64,000 nt of DNA, taken from Scandinavium hiltneri (GTDB taxonomy: Bacteria > Pseudomonadota > Gammaproteobacteria > Enterobacterales > Enterobacteriaceae). The position numbers and the translations under genes are program-made. The stretch spans positions 1 to 64,000 of the forward strand of contig NZ_JALIGE010000072.1 in assembly GCF_024764835.1 (NCBI RefSeq). Direction: 5' to 3'. Shown piece after piece: positions 33,554-43,004 of this stretch (position 1 is the stretch's first letter; every line of letters starts with the position of its first letter). The notes beneath the pieces were generated by a model. The model saw only the letters and a list, made by a program, of their open reading frames with translations. It had not been told where the DNA came from and did not search any database.

Positions 33554-34845
33554 TCGCTGTCTTTCATCCCCTGACGCAGAGCCTGGTCATAGGCCTGGGC
33601 GTAGACTTCGCCAAACAGTTTTTCAAACCCCTGCTGGCGGCTGGAGGACAACTCCTGGTAGTAGTTTTTGTACATTTCCCACGCCCAGGCAGAGTCTCGT
33701 TCCTGGCGTTCGTTGCTGCGTAGATAGTGGGTAAAGCGCGTCAGTAAACGCTCCGGCGAGAATGCATCCAGCATGGTGTTGAGCGCCTGAGTGATAGCTT
33801 GCTGATTAGCCTGATGGTGCAACCGTAGATTGTGTAGGCTCTCTGCTACCGCTGCAGGGGCCGCCAGGTGAACCGGACTTTTGCCATCTGCAAACAGCAG
33901 GCTTAGCGTGGTGTCGTAGTCCATATTCAGCCGCAGCGGATTGTCTTCCAGCGGCCGCAGATGTTTGTCCCGCAGGCCGTGCTGGCTACGCTGAAGGGCA
34001 AGTAGCCCTTCAATTGTCGCTTTGAGCGTTTTTCCAGCTTCTTCCAGGAAGTCATTTGCATCCTGGCTATTACGGATCGGCAACTGCGCATCAAACCCGC
34101 GCATCAATGGGGTAATTGCCACATGAAGCGGAGCAAGTTTGTGGTCCGGTTCGCTGTTCTGGACCGCACGGTATGGCGTGATATGGGGGAGGTCGACATA
34201 CTCCTGTTCCATCGCTGTGCTGCTATCCGAGAGCGGGGAGGCAGCAAGCGGGCTGCGGTACCTACCCTGATGCAGGAGCTGGTCGATATCCGAACTCACC
34301 GTTAAGTTGTTCCGGGTGGTCAGGCTTTCGGTTTCCAGCACCCTCAGGGGATCGCTGCTGAAACCGTTAACCACGGTAGAAGCCAGACGGGCTTCCTGCT
34401 GGCTGACGACGACACGCGACTCCCCGCCTTCCATCATCGCTTCCAGTGGGTTGTTATAGTTAGATACCAGAGAGTCCGGCGATACGGTGAGCGGGTCGAC
34501 CGCCCCGGCGTCTGAATACGCGATACGGCATTTGAACGTTAAGGTGCTAAGGGCGATTTCATCTCCCTGTTGCAGTAGCACGAAACCTGATTTCACCGTC
34601 AGCACGGACTGGTTAATGGTGATCGCATCGTTTAATACCCGCAGGCAGAAAGCGCCGTCACGCCATTCTATGGCGAACGCCGAGGCATGGACGCTGCCGC
34701 TCTGATCCTGAATCGACCAGGGATGGCTAACGTCGCTCCCAACCGTGCCGCCCTGTAAGTGAAACAAGTGGCTTGCCTGCTTGCCGCTTTCCAGTTTGTC
34801 GCTGTTGATGACCCGTAATGACAGCGTTGGCTGCTGTTTATCCAT
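33550..34845 (-). CDS. tagH: TagH, FHA-domain T6SS protein
   Basis: 431 residues. The N-terminal 100 residues form an FHA-like domain (GGTVGSDVSHPWSIQDQSGS; FCLRVLNDAITINQSVL), normally a phosphothreonine reader, and the C-terminal 180 the TagH-type VasC domain (DAFSPERLLTRFTHYLRSNE; YQELSSSRQQGFEKLFGEVY). In some T6SSs such proteins work with kinase PpkA and phosphatase PppA; neither is in this window, so post-translational control may be absent or encoded elsewhere. It lies between tssG (20 bases) and tssJ (overlap). Confidence 0.85.
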   Translation of the reverse strand: MDKQQPTLSLRVINSDKLESGKQASHLFHLQGGTVGSDVSHPWSIQDQSGSVHASAFAIEWRDGAFCLRVLNDAITINQSVLTVKSGFVLLQQGDEIALSTLTFKCRIAYSDAGAVDPLTVSPDSLVSNYNNPLEAMMEGGESRVVVSQQEARLASTVVNGFSSDPLRVLETESLTTRNNLTVSSDIDQLLHQGRYRSPLAASPLSDSSTAMEQEYVDLPHITPYRAVQNSEPDHKLAPLHVAITPLMRGFDAQLPIRNSQDANDFLEEAGKTLKATIEGLLALQRSQHGLRDKHLRPLEDNPLRLNMDYDTTLSLLFADGKSPVHLAAPAAVAESLHNLRLHHQANQQAITQALNTMLDAFSPERLLTRFTHYLRSNERQERDSAWAWEMYKNYYQELSSSRQQGFEKLFGEVYAQAYDQALRQGMKDSE

Positions 34846-34865
34846 GTGTTACTGAATCCTTATTG

Positions 34866-35915
34866 TTATTCCATCACGCTAATGGTGACGTGCGGCTTCG
34901 CTTCGGGCTGTCCCAGAAAACTGGTCCAGCCCAGCAGGTTGTTCTGCTCTGTGCCCAGCACCATGCCGCTTACCTGCTTTTCTGCCAGCCCCAGACGTAA
35001 TTCCCACGCAAACTGGTCACGCATAATGAAAGCCACGAACATCACCAGCGGCGCATAGTTGGCTCCATCAGGTAAAAACGATAAAAACTGCTCGCGGGTC
35101 AGTTTGTTAATGCACAGTAGGAACTTGCCGCTACGGTCTGCCACCCTGGCACCAATAGAGAAATTGACGCCCATCACCGACTTTTCCTGATACTTATTAC
35201 CACGCACCCGCACCCTGCTACCCAACCGGTTCTGCTGTTCCGGGGCAATGCTGACCTTGCGCAACTGCCAGCTGTGAAGCGTGACGTCCTCGAGGTTGAA
35301 GCAGTGGGAAACCAGACTGCAAATCACCTCCGGAGCTCGCCCCGGGCTTGCCAACAGGCCAGCATAGGCGAGCATTTTTTCGTGGTTAATTTGCAACTTG
35401 TTGCGGATTGCCGTGCTGCCCAGCCCCACCAAGGCAAACATCCGCTGGGAGAAGGGGTCGTTTCCATTGTCGAAGCAAATGTAGTAGCGGTACTTGCGCC
35501 AGATCTGATGCAGCAGCGTCAGCAGGCGGTGGTTGAATACGTTCATGAAATCCGTCAGCCGGTTTTCGTTTTGCGCATCCTCCCAGGCCAGCGAGTCCAG
35601 GTAATATCCCGGCAGCGGCGACTGGCTGCCATGCAGCCCAAGGAACGAGACCTCCAACTCAAACTGGTTACGCGCCGAGGTGTGCAACGCAATGATGTCG
35701 CGAGTGGGGAAAGCCAGGCTCGCGGAGGATTTAAAACGAATCGCCTCCTGCCCCGGGTCTTGGGCATGGGAGGGTTTTTCCCACGCTACCGCCAATTGGT
35801 GGAGAAGCTCGACCAACTGAAAGAAGTTGTAACGTGTTACATCCAGCCCCGCGGCGAGCGGAGTCCCCTGCTCCAGCCCTACATCAGTGCGTGCTGCCCC
35901 GTTTGTACTGGCCAT
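34866..35915 (-). CDS. tssG: TssG baseplate protein
   Basis: 349 residues if started at the ATG at 35915, which has AGGA nine bases upstream; an ATG three codons earlier has the AGGA directly attached. TssG forms baseplate wedges with TssE, TssF and TssK. Family blocks visible: FFQLVELLHQLAVAWEKPSH, FLGLHGSQSPLPGYYLDSLA, FMNVFNHRLLTLLHQIWRKY and the C-terminal FLGQPEAKPHVTISVME. The start lies inside the end of tssF (37-base overlap), showing tight coupling. Confidence 0.92.
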   Translation of the reverse strand: MASTNGAARTDVGLEQGTPLAAGLDVTRYNFFQLVELLHQLAVAWEKPSHAQDPGQEAIRFKSSASLAFPTRDIIALHTSARNQFELEVSFLGLHGSQSPLPGYYLDSLAWEDAQNENRLTDFMNVFNHRLLTLLHQIWRKYRYYICFDNGNDPFSQRMFALVGLGSTAIRNKLQINHEKMLAYAGLLASPGRAPEVICSLVSHCFNLEDVTLHSWQLRKVSIAPEQQNRLGSRVRVRGNKYQEKSVMGVNFSIGARVADRSGKFLLCINKLTREQFLSFLPDGANYAPLVMFVAFIMRDQFAWELRLGLAEKQVSGMVLGTEQNNLLGWTSFLGQPEAKPHVTISVME

Positions 35916-37678
35916 TCGTAACATTCCTGATTATCAAGATTGGTAACTTTTAAGAGATGGAACGCATTGACGCTGGCGTAGAGCGAGAAGAAATGTGCCA
36001 ACACTGTGCTGAAGAGATAAAGTTCCCCCTCCGAGTTGAATGCACTTTGCTCCAGCCACAACGTGGTCTGTAATCCCCTGACGGGCAGCCCACGGAACAG
36101 GCGGTCAATGGGTTGTGTTTCGATGCGCTCAATGGCGTCCAGCCTCCGTTGTGAAGCCCTGGCAGACTGCCGGTTGTGCATACTCGGAAAATCATAAGTA
36201 TGCAAAATCTGCTTCAGGGCATCTTTATCCAGCAACGACATGTAATTCAGAGACATATTGGAGAGCAGCGACCAGTGCAGGCTGCCGTCTACCACTGGGT
36301 AGAGCGGCACCGAGGGCCGGGTAATATTGCGAAAAGTGGCAAACGATGGGCTGCCTTTTGTTATCTGGTTGATATCCCCCACCCGAAGCAGCAAAGGCAA
36401 TTCCCGGTTGGTACACGTCAGACCAATAGAGATGTTTTCGCCCTTCATCACCACGCTGGATTCGTCGCTGCGTACGAAGGAAATAAAGTGATCAAATCCT
36501 TTATGGAACAAACCGTTCTTGACCCGCAATCGATAGTAGAGCGCGTCCCGTGACTGGGTATGTTCAACCTGATGGTGGAAGCTTTCAAAAGAGGTAAATG
36601 ATCTCCCCCGCCCGCTTGAGTGCCCCGGCATGCCGCCGGTTTCATCCAGCCAGCTGTCTACGCTATCCACGGAGAAAATATCGAAGTGATCCGCATTGGG
36701 ATAACTGACGCGCAGTGGGTATTCCGCTTGAGTTCCGTCCAGCACAATGGCTTCACTGTCATGCTCGAAGAGGTTCACCGCTGGCGTGCAGTTCAGGCGT
36801 AGCGTGGTCGAACGGACTTTTACCTCAGGCGGCAGCGCCTGCGAGAAATAGAAATTCAGCGTAAATTCACGGGCATTAAGCTGTGGTGGTAAATCAACGA
36901 CACCCGTCACATCAAAGAAGAGGAAGCCTTCCGGAAAGCAAAAATACTCCTGAAGGATGCGATAGCCCATATAGGCGTTTTTGGTGTACGGCAATAGCGC
37001 GTCTTCACGCGCAAAGCCCACCGGCGTAAAATCAAAGTCGGGCATTGGGATAATGGCGCCATTCACGACTAATTCTGCTCGTTCGAAGTAATGGCTGATC
37101 CAGAAATAAAGCTGGGTACTGGTGTAATAATCTTCGCTCAAATAAAAGCGCAGTTTGCCCAACTGCAGATCCTGCATATTCAGTTCAGCTTTCGAGGCAA
37201 AATCGACGCGCAGTATTCCGTGCTCATTGCTGTTGTTGGCCGAAATATTACTGATAGCCATCGGGAACAGCCAGAGATCGCGGCACAGCCTGAAGGTACA
37301 CTGCAGCCCGCGAGCATCCGTATCTTCTTGTGGAACGACCGGCACGCTCAGCACCTTAATACCACGGTTTATCAGCGTGGCCTGGGTAACCACGTTGTCG
37401 TCCGGCGTATATTCGATAATCGTCATGCTGGGAATGGGCCGTAAATAGTTTGGCCAGAGCATGTTTAGTAAGCCGTGGGTTAGTTCCGGGAACTGGTCAT
37501 CAATTTTCTCACGCAGGTTGCCCGTTAAAAAAGCAAAGCCTTCCAGCAGACGCTCAACGTCCGGATCTGAACCCTGCTCAGATAAAAAAGCGGCGAGATG
37601 AGGCCGCTCGACGGCAGCATCACGGCCTAGTTGCCGGAGGTAATCCAGCTCATCCCTGAAATATTTTTCGAACGACAT
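35879..37678 (-). CDS. tssF: TssF baseplate protein
   Basis: 599 residues, the usual length of TssF, the largest baseplate wedge protein. The N-terminal signature FEKYFRDELDYLRQLGRDAA and AFLSEQGSDPDVERLLEGFA is textbook for the family, followed by FPELTHGLLNMLWPNYLRPI. The rest keeps PLLLRVGDINQITKGSPSFA and HLLKVTNLDNQECYEWPVQT. Shares one base with the tssE stop (TAATG) and overlaps tssG. Confidence 0.93.
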   Translation of the reverse strand: MSFEKYFRDELDYLRQLGRDAAVERPHLAAFLSEQGSDPDVERLLEGFAFLTGNLREKIDDQFPELTHGLLNMLWPNYLRPIPSMTIIEYTPDDNVVTQATLINRGIKVLSVPVVPQEDTDARGLQCTFRLCRDLWLFPMAISNISANNSNEHGILRVDFASKAELNMQDLQLGKLRFYLSEDYYTSTQLYFWISHYFERAELVVNGAIIPMPDFDFTPVGFAREDALLPYTKNAYMGYRILQEYFCFPEGFLFFDVTGVVDLPPQLNAREFTLNFYFSQALPPEVKVRSTTLRLNCTPAVNLFEHDSEAIVLDGTQAEYPLRVSYPNADHFDIFSVDSVDSWLDETGGMPGHSSGRGRSFTSFESFHHQVEHTQSRDALYYRLRVKNGLFHKGFDHFISFVRSDESSVVMKGENISIGLTCTNRELPLLLRVGDINQITKGSPSFATFRNITRPSVPLYPVVDGSLHWSLLSNMSLNYMSLLDKDALKQILHTYDFPSMHNRQSARASQRRLDAIERIETQPIDRLFRGLPVRGLQTTLWLEQSAFNSEGELYLFSTVLAHFFSLYASVNAFHLLKVTNLDNQECYEWPVQTGQHALM

Positions 37679-38115
37679 TAGACATCCTGGCTAAAGCAGT
37701 AACGACGGTTGTTGTCCAACTGGATATTAAATTCGACCACATCACCAATATTGTCGAAATCGACGCAGGCGCTGATATGGAAGCTGAGCAGCAGCGGGTC
37801 CGCATCGCTGATTAACGACTCAACCGTAACGGCGGAAATGCGCGGTTCAAAACCCTCAATGCACTCTTTAATAGCCCGTTCGATGCTGGTTCTGAAATCG
37901 GAGGTGGTTGCTGTAGCATCGTTAAAATCAACTACGCCAAGACCGATAGCGCTCTGGCACCCTCCGGGCCGCGAGTTCAGAACTTCATTTAAATGCTGCT
38001 GGATAGAGCGTATCAACCCGGAAAGGCGGCTACGGGAGGAAGGTCGTCCCTCCCCCTGTATGCGCTCAAACAAGCTGGCAGAACTCCCTCTAGCCCAGTT
38101 AAGTAGCGCAGCCAT
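37678..38115 (-). CDS. tssE: TssE, gp25-like baseplate protein
   Basis: 145 residues of the gp25 family; TssE nucleates sheath polymerisation on the baseplate. Landmarks are SLFERIQGEGRPSSRSRLSG, VLNSRPGGCQSAIGLGVVDF and the gp25 fold ISAVTVESLISDADPLLLSF. The conserved Glu-rich motif region (FEPRISAVTV) is present. It begins 6 bases after tssC ends and touches tssF. Confidence 0.9.
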   Translation of the reverse strand: MAALLNWARGSSASLFERIQGEGRPSSRSRLSGLIRSIQQHLNEVLNSRPGGCQSAIGLGVVDFNDATATTSDFRTSIERAIKECIEGFEPRISAVTVESLISDADPLLLSFHISACVDFDNIGDVVEFNIQLDNNRRYCFSQDV

Positions 38116-38121
38116 ACCTTG

Positions 38122-39600
38122 TTATTCCTTATCCAGGCGGCCAACCAATGACAACTCGAAGCTCGCCCCCATGTATTTGAAGTGCGGACGAACCTGCATC
38201 GCCACTTGGTACCACCCCGGATCCCCTTCAACTTCCAGCACCTGAATTTGCGCGGAACGTAAAGGACGACGGCTGCGAACATCTGTCGGCGGGTTTTCCT
38301 GGTCGGCGATATATTGCTTCAGCCAGTTGTTCAACTCACGTTCCAGATCCTGACGCTCTTTCCAGGAGCCAATCTGCTCACGCTGCAACACTTTGATGTA
38401 GTGTGCCAGGCGGTTGATGATGAACATATACGGCAACTGGGTGCCCAGCTTGTAGTTGGTTTCCGCCATTTTCCCTTCTCGGGTATTGGGAAAGACCTTA
38501 GGTTTCTGCACTGAGTTGGCCGAGAAGAATGCCGCGTTGTCACTGCCTTTGCGCATCGTCAACGTGATAAATCCCTCTTCGGCGAGTTCAAACTCGCGGC
38601 GGTCGGTGATCAGCACTTCCGTGGGGATTTTGGCCTGAATCTGTCCCATGGCTTCATAGAGATGGACCGGCAGATCGTGCACCGCACCGCCACTTTGCGG
38701 ACCGATGATATTCGGGCACCAGCGGTATTTGGCGAAGCTGTCTGTCAAGCATGAAGCAAGCAAGAAGGCGGTGTTGCCCCACAAGAAATGCTCATGGTTT
38801 TTGCTGACATCTTCGTAATAATTGAAATTTTTGATCGGGTTTTCAACCGTGGAATACGGTAACCGCAGCAGGAAGCGCGGCGTGGTTAACCCCAGGTAAC
38901 GGGAGTCTTCTGACTCACGCAAAGCTCGCCACTTAGTGTGCACCGGGCCTTCAAAAACCGAGCGCATATCCTTGATGGCTGGGAGCTCGGTAAAGCTCTC
39001 AATGCCGAAGAAATCGGGTGCAACGCTGGACAGGAACGGTGAATGCGCCATGGCCCCGACTGCGCTGACATACTGCAATAGCTTCATGTCCGGTGAAGTA
39101 TTGCTAAAGGCGTAATTCCCGATGATGGCCGCCGTTGGCTCGCCACCAAACTGGCCGTAACCGGAGGAGTAAACGTGCTTGTAGAAGCCGGACTGGATGA
39201 TTTCAGGTGAAAATTCAAAGTCTTCCAGCAGCTCGGCTTTCGTCGCGTGCATGATGTTAATTTTGATGTTTTCACGGAAATCTGTGCGCTCAACCAGCAG
39301 CTTCAGCGAGCGCCAGGATGATTCGATTTCACGGAAGACCGGCGCGTGAAGGATTTCATCCATCTGCACGCTGAGCTTTTTGTCCAGCTCAACGATCATC
39401 CGGTCAACCAGAATCTTATTGATGGGCTCTTCGTTGACGCCAGTATCGAGAATGCTGGCAATAAAGGCCGCAACGCCCTGCTTCGCCACGTCGTAACCGT
39501 CGTTGCCCGGCATCAGACGGGTTTGAGACATTATCTCGTCGAGGAGATACGTTGGGCTGGTCTGCCCCTGAACGAAAACTGAATCTTCTTGTAAAGACAT
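38122..39600 (-). CDS. tssC: TssC (VipB) sheath large subunit
   Basis: 492 residues. TssC forms, with TssB, the contractile sheath. Start MSLQEDSVFVQG at 39600 is preceded by an AGGG-type RBS; a further upstream in-frame Met is not used. Family sequence: GYDVAKQGVAAFIASILDTG, VERTDFRENIKINIMHATKA, YGQFGGEPTAAIIGNYAFSN and IKVLQREQIGSWKERQDLER. It follows tssB by 27 bases. Confidence 0.95.
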   Translation of the reverse strand: MSLQEDSVFVQGQTSPTYLLDEIMSQTRLMPGNDGYDVAKQGVAAFIASILDTGVNEEPINKILVDRMIVELDKKLSVQMDEILHAPVFREIESSWRSLKLLVERTDFRENIKINIMHATKAELLEDFEFSPEIIQSGFYKHVYSSGYGQFGGEPTAAIIGNYAFSNTSPDMKLLQYVSAVGAMAHSPFLSSVAPDFFGIESFTELPAIKDMRSVFEGPVHTKWRALRESEDSRYLGLTTPRFLLRLPYSTVENPIKNFNYYEDVSKNHEHFLWGNTAFLLASCLTDSFAKYRWCPNIIGPQSGGAVHDLPVHLYEAMGQIQAKIPTEVLITDRREFELAEEGFITLTMRKGSDNAAFFSANSVQKPKVFPNTREGKMAETNYKLGTQLPYMFIINRLAHYIKVLQREQIGSWKERQDLERELNNWLKQYIADQENPPTDVRSRRPLRSAQIQVLEVEGDPGWYQVAMQVRPHFKYMGASFELSLVGRLDKE

Positions 39601-39627
39601 ACGTTGAATTCCCTTTATCACGCACAA

Positions 39628-40125
39628 TTATTTTTGATTAAGCATGTCCAACTCTTTGAGCAACTGCTCACGCAACGCTTCATTACCTAACAAATCCTGT
39701 AGACGCGAACGGAACGCAGGAATATTGCCCAGCGGCCCTTTCAGGGCCACCAGCGCTTCGCGCAGTTCGAGGATTTTTTTTAGTTCTGGCACTTTCTTCG
39801 CCACGTTATCCGGGGAAAAGTCATCAAGAGAATTAACGGCTAGAGTGATGGGCATCTCTTCTTTGCTGTCACCGTCCAGGTGGTTAGAGACATTGAACGC
39901 CAGGCTGATATTGGCTTCGTTCATCACAGCGTTGAAGTTGTTTTTATTAATCGATACAACCTGACGCTCTTCAATAGGAGTATCTTCTCGAACGCCTTTA
40001 AGATCGCCCACTACCAATAAATTTAGAGGTAATTCAATTTCTGCGATCTGGTCGCCAGTATTGGGTACATATTTGATGTTTATCCTTTCTTTCGGAGCAA
40101 CACTACTCTGATTACTCTTACTCAT
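39628..40125 (-). CDS. tssB: TssB (VipA) sheath small subunit, first gene of the T6SS operon
   Basis: 165 residues. TssB/TssC heterodimers build the sheath that drives Hcp and the spike into the target cell; ClpV recognises the TssC helix afterwards. Family features: INIKYVPNTGDQIAEIELPL, NLLVVGDLKGVREDTPIEER, DDFSPDNVAKKVPELKKILE and LKGPLGNIPAFRSRLQDLLG. The start has AGGACG a few bases upstream. It is the first of 17 co-directional genes that run to rhs; its promoter must lie in the 625-base region shared with hcp. Confidence 0.95.
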   Translation of the reverse strand: MSKSNQSSVAPKERINIKYVPNTGDQIAEIELPLNLLVVGDLKGVREDTPIEERQVVSINKNNFNAVMNEANISLAFNVSNHLDGDSKEEMPITLAVNSLDDFSPDNVAKKVPELKKILELREALVALKGPLGNIPAFRSRLQDLLGNEALREQLLKELDMLNQK

Positions 40126-40750
40126 AATTCGTCCTTTTTTGTATCAATAAGGGGTTGTCATTAGTATTTATGTTTCAGATACAAGAATACGCCTTCAGAT
40201 AATGTGAAGTTATACCTCAACCCCTAATAATAAATGAATAATGCCACAATACTATCCGATTCCGGACCATCATCGTACGAAGGCATTCTTATCCCATCAG
40301 TAATGCCAGTTAACATATCCTCACAAACTTCCGGATTAAAGTCCAGCGTACCTATTTTTCGTAAACATTGGGAACCCTCTTTTCAGGGTCGCGTAAACAT
40401 TTTACAGCGATCACTAAAATAAATTATCACCATCCAAATTAACCATTCAAAAACACAGAATTAGAAGATCACTTAATAAACTACCAATGTATTGATGAAT
40501 ACCTTAGCTCGTGACCTGGTCTGAAACCCCAGAATAAAAATCTATTTTTGCAAACATTATAATTTTAAAAACCATAAAGACAAAAAAAAGATATTCCTGT
40601 TTTCCATGTAACTTGGACACCTTAAAAAAACGCTTTATAGTGCCCCGGCATTATCAGATTGCAGGTCTGACTGCAGAGCAAACGGAGCAAGATACTTGTC
40701 CGCATAAATTGCTCCATATCAAACAAAGCTTAAAAGCAAGGATACCTAAT
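40126..40750. promoter_or_regulatory. AT-rich intergenic region between tssB and hcp, with a spaced direct repeat
   Basis: 625 bases without a credible gene between the divergent tssB operon and hcp, so both promoters lie here. CGTAAACATT occurs at 40360-40369 and again at 40392-40401, 32 bases apart (three helical turns), flanking the small hairpin ACCCT-CTTTTC-AGGGT. The stretch 40430-40610 is strongly AT-rich. I found no sigma-54 type GG/GC promoter with correct spacing; GGCATTATCAGATTGC near 40646 has 12 instead of 10 bases between GG and GC. Confidence 0.6.
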
Positions 40751-41269
40751 ATGCCAACTCCCGCGTATATTTCCATCACAGGAAAAACTCAGGGTAATAT
40801 TACCGCCAGCGCATTTACGGCTGAATCTGTAGGTAATATCTATGTGCAAGGCCATGAAGACGAAATGCTGGTTCAGGAATTCGAGCATATTGTCACCGTG
40901 CCAACCGACCCGCAGTCGGGTCAGCCCGCAGGCCAGCGTGCCCATAAACCGTTCCGTTTTACCGTGGCGTACAACAAAGCCGTGCCGTTGCTGTACAACG
41001 CATTAGCATCAGGTGAAATGCTGCCAACGGTAGTACTGAAGTGGTACCGCACCTCCATTGAAGGTAAGCAGGAGCACTTCTTCACCACCAAACTGGAAGA
41101 TGCGACTATTATCGATATCGACTGTAAAATGCCGCATTGCCAGGATGCCACCAAGGCGGAGTTTACGCAGTTGGTTCGCGTCTCTCTGGCTTATCGTAAG
41201 ATTAACTGGGAGCATACAACGGCGGGAACTTCCGGTGCAGATGACTGGCGTGCTCCGATCGAAGCATAA
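40751..41269 (+). CDS. hcp: Hcp (TssD) tube protein
   Basis: 172 residues. Hcp hexamers stack into the inner tube of the T6SS and can carry effectors. Start MPTPAYISITGKTQGNITAS at 40751 has AAGGA about 11 bases upstream; a longer frame from 40613 contains no family sequence. Landmarks: VQGHEDEMLVQEFEHIVTVP, HKPFRFTVAYNKAVPLLYNA, FFTTKLEDATIIDIDCKMPH and VSLAYRKINWEHTTAGTSGA, all as in enterobacterial Hcp. It is transcribed away from the main operon, which allows separate control of its high expression. Confidence 0.95.
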   Translation: MPTPAYISITGKTQGNITASAFTAESVGNIYVQGHEDEMLVQEFEHIVTVPTDPQSGQPAGQRAHKPFRFTVAYNKAVPLLYNALASGEMLPTVVLKWYRTSIEGKQEHFFTTKLEDATIIDIDCKMPHCQDATKAEFTQLVRVSLAYRKINWEHTTAGTSGADDWRAPIEA

Positions 41270-41371
41270 TACCATTACATTTCGGGCTCTGAAAAGCCAA
41301 TAATCGTGAGTGGGGAGTGAGCGTCGTAGAAGTCAACTCCCTGCTCTACGAAATGCAACGTCATAGAAGAC

Positions 41372-41415
41372 GTTCACCGGGCCGGAATCAAAGCAATTGT
41401 CCAGGCCCGGTAAAC
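41372..41415. terminator. hairpin between hcp and dbpA
   Basis: GTTCACCGGGCC (41372-41383) pairs with GGCCCGGTAAAC (41404-41415) with one mismatch around a 20-base loop. It sits between the convergent ends of hcp and dbpA and may stop transcription in both directions. No long T run follows. Confidence 0.5.
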
Positions 41416-41444
41416 ATAAATACAAGATTTAGCAGAACCGCAAA

Positions 41445-42824
41445 TTATTTCAGCAACCGTACCTTCACGGACTTGCCTTTGATTTTTCCCTGCTGGAGCT
41501 GTTTCCAGGCATGGCGGGCCACGCCCTGTTTCACCGCGACAAAGGCGTGGATCGGGTGAATATCAATTTTGCCGATATCCGCGCCATCGAGGCCCATGTC
41601 ACCGGTCAATGCGCCAAGAATATCGCCCGGACGCATTTTGGCCTTTTTACCGCCATCGATGCACAGTGTCGCCATGGTAGCTTCCAGCGTAGTAATGGTG
41701 ACGCTGGTCGGTGCCTGCTGCCAGTGCACCTTCATATTCAGCATTTCTTCCAGCGCGGCGGCACGCTGGCCTTCATCTGGCGCACAGAAGCTGATTGCCA
41801 GCCCGCTCTGCCCGGCACGCGCGGTACGACCGATGCGGTGCACGTGCACTTCCGGGTCCCACGCCAGCTCAAAGTTAATCACCATTTCCAGCGCTTTGAT
41901 GTCCAGCCCGCGAGCGGCGACGTCAGTCGCTACCAGCACACGGCTGCTGCCGTTGGCAAAACGCACCAGCGTCTGATCGCGGTCGCGCTGTTCCATGTCG
42001 CCGTGCAGGGCCAGCACGCTCTGGTTGCTTTCGCTTAAAGCGTCACACACCGCCTGGCAATCTTTTTTGGTGTTACAGAACACCACGCAGGACGCGGGCT
42101 GATGTTTGCTCAGCAGCTTTTGCAGCAGGCTGATTTTGCCGTTGCGCGACACTTCGTAGAACTGCTGTTCGACGGCGGGCAGCTCATCGACAGTGCCAAT
42201 TTCCACCGTCAGCGGCTCATGCTGAATACGGGTACTGATGGCGGCAATGGCCCTCGGCCAGGTGGCAGAAAACAGCAGCGTCTGCCGCTTAGCCGGAGCG
42301 TGACTGATGACGTCGTCGATAGCCTCGGCGAAGCCCATATCCAGCATACGGTCAGCTTCGTCCAGCACCAGCGTTTGCAGGGCTTCGAGGCTGACGGTCT
42401 CTTTTTTCAGGTGATCGAGCAGACGGCCCGGCGTTGCCACAATGATATGTGGGGCGTGGATCAGGGAGTCGCGCTGAACGCTGAACGGCAGACCGCCGCA
42501 CAGGGTCAGAACTTTGATATTCGGCATGTAGCGTGCCAGACGACGCAGTTCTTTGGCGACCTGGTCGGCCAGCTCACGCGTTGGGCACAGCACCAGCGAC
42601 TGAGTCATAAACTGGCTGGCATCAATGTGTTGCAGCAAACCCAGGCCAAACGCCGCCGTTTTTCCGCTGCCGGTTTTCGCCTGAGCGCGGACGTCTTTCC
42701 CCGCAAGAATGGCCGGTAACGCCGCCGCCTGCACCGGGGTCATAGTCAGATAGCCCAGCTCATTGAGATTCTCGAGTTGTTCTGCAGGAAGCGCGTTTAA
42801 TTCAGCAAAAGAGGTCACGGTCAT
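41445..42824 (-). CDS. dbpA: ATP-dependent RNA helicase DbpA
   Basis: 459 residues, E. coli DbpA length. DbpA is a DEAD-box helicase that binds hairpin 92 of 23S rRNA and helps late assembly of the 50S subunit. Motifs: Q-motif region YLTMTPVQAAALPAILAGKD, Walker A AKTGSGKT, PTREL, DEAD in VLDEADRMLDMGF, SAT in LLFSATW, and HRIGRTARAGQSG. The C-terminal 75-residue RNA-binding domain that targets 23S rRNA is present (LCIDGGKKAKMRPGDILGAL; KIDIHPIHAFVAVKQGVA). It lies tail to tail with hcp and marks the border of the T6SS island. Confidence 0.95.
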   Translation of the reverse strand: MTVTSFAELNALPAEQLENLNELGYLTMTPVQAAALPAILAGKDVRAQAKTGSGKTAAFGLGLLQHIDASQFMTQSLVLCPTRELADQVAKELRRLARYMPNIKVLTLCGGLPFSVQRDSLIHAPHIIVATPGRLLDHLKKETVSLEALQTLVLDEADRMLDMGFAEAIDDVISHAPAKRQTLLFSATWPRAIAAISTRIQHEPLTVEIGTVDELPAVEQQFYEVSRNGKISLLQKLLSKHQPASCVVFCNTKKDCQAVCDALSESNQSVLALHGDMEQRDRDQTLVRFANGSSRVLVATDVAARGLDIKALEMVINFELAWDPEVHVHRIGRTARAGQSGLAISFCAPDEGQRAAALEEMLNMKVHWQQAPTSVTITTLEATMATLCIDGGKKAKMRPGDILGALTGDMGLDGADIGKIDIHPIHAFVAVKQGVARHAWKQLQQGKIKGKSVKVRLLK

Positions 42825-42911
42825 TATTCCGGTAAAGATATCGGTATCAGCCTGCGGCTGACGTACAGGGGCGTAATCATATCATTGCTGGGGGTCACGG
42901 CGGGAGTTTTT

Positions 42912-42939
42912 CGGGCGGGAAATGACAGCTTCCCGCCCG
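42912..42939. terminator. 10-bp GC-rich hairpin upstream of dbpA
   Basis: CGGGCGGGAA (42912-42921) and TTCCCGCCCG (42930-42939) form a perfect stem with an 8-base loop between the end of the MFS gene and the start of dbpA. T-tract is weak, so it may be a terminator for the transporter gene or an mRNA-end hairpin. Confidence 0.45.
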
Positions 42940-43004
42940 GGGGGTTATACGTTCATTTGATGTGTGTAGCGCGTGTCGCGTTGTTCTCACGCGCGACGCG
43001 CGGA

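Noticed and set aside
40234..40422. Small gene of 62 codons upstream of hcp
   Set aside because: No recognisable RBS, biased composition with no family features, and it covers the direct repeat and hairpin of the control region.
40640..40665. Sigma-54 promoter for hcp (GGCATTATCAGATTGC)
   Set aside because: The distance between GG and GC is 12 bases, while the sigma-54 class requires 10. It also lacks the TGGCAC form.
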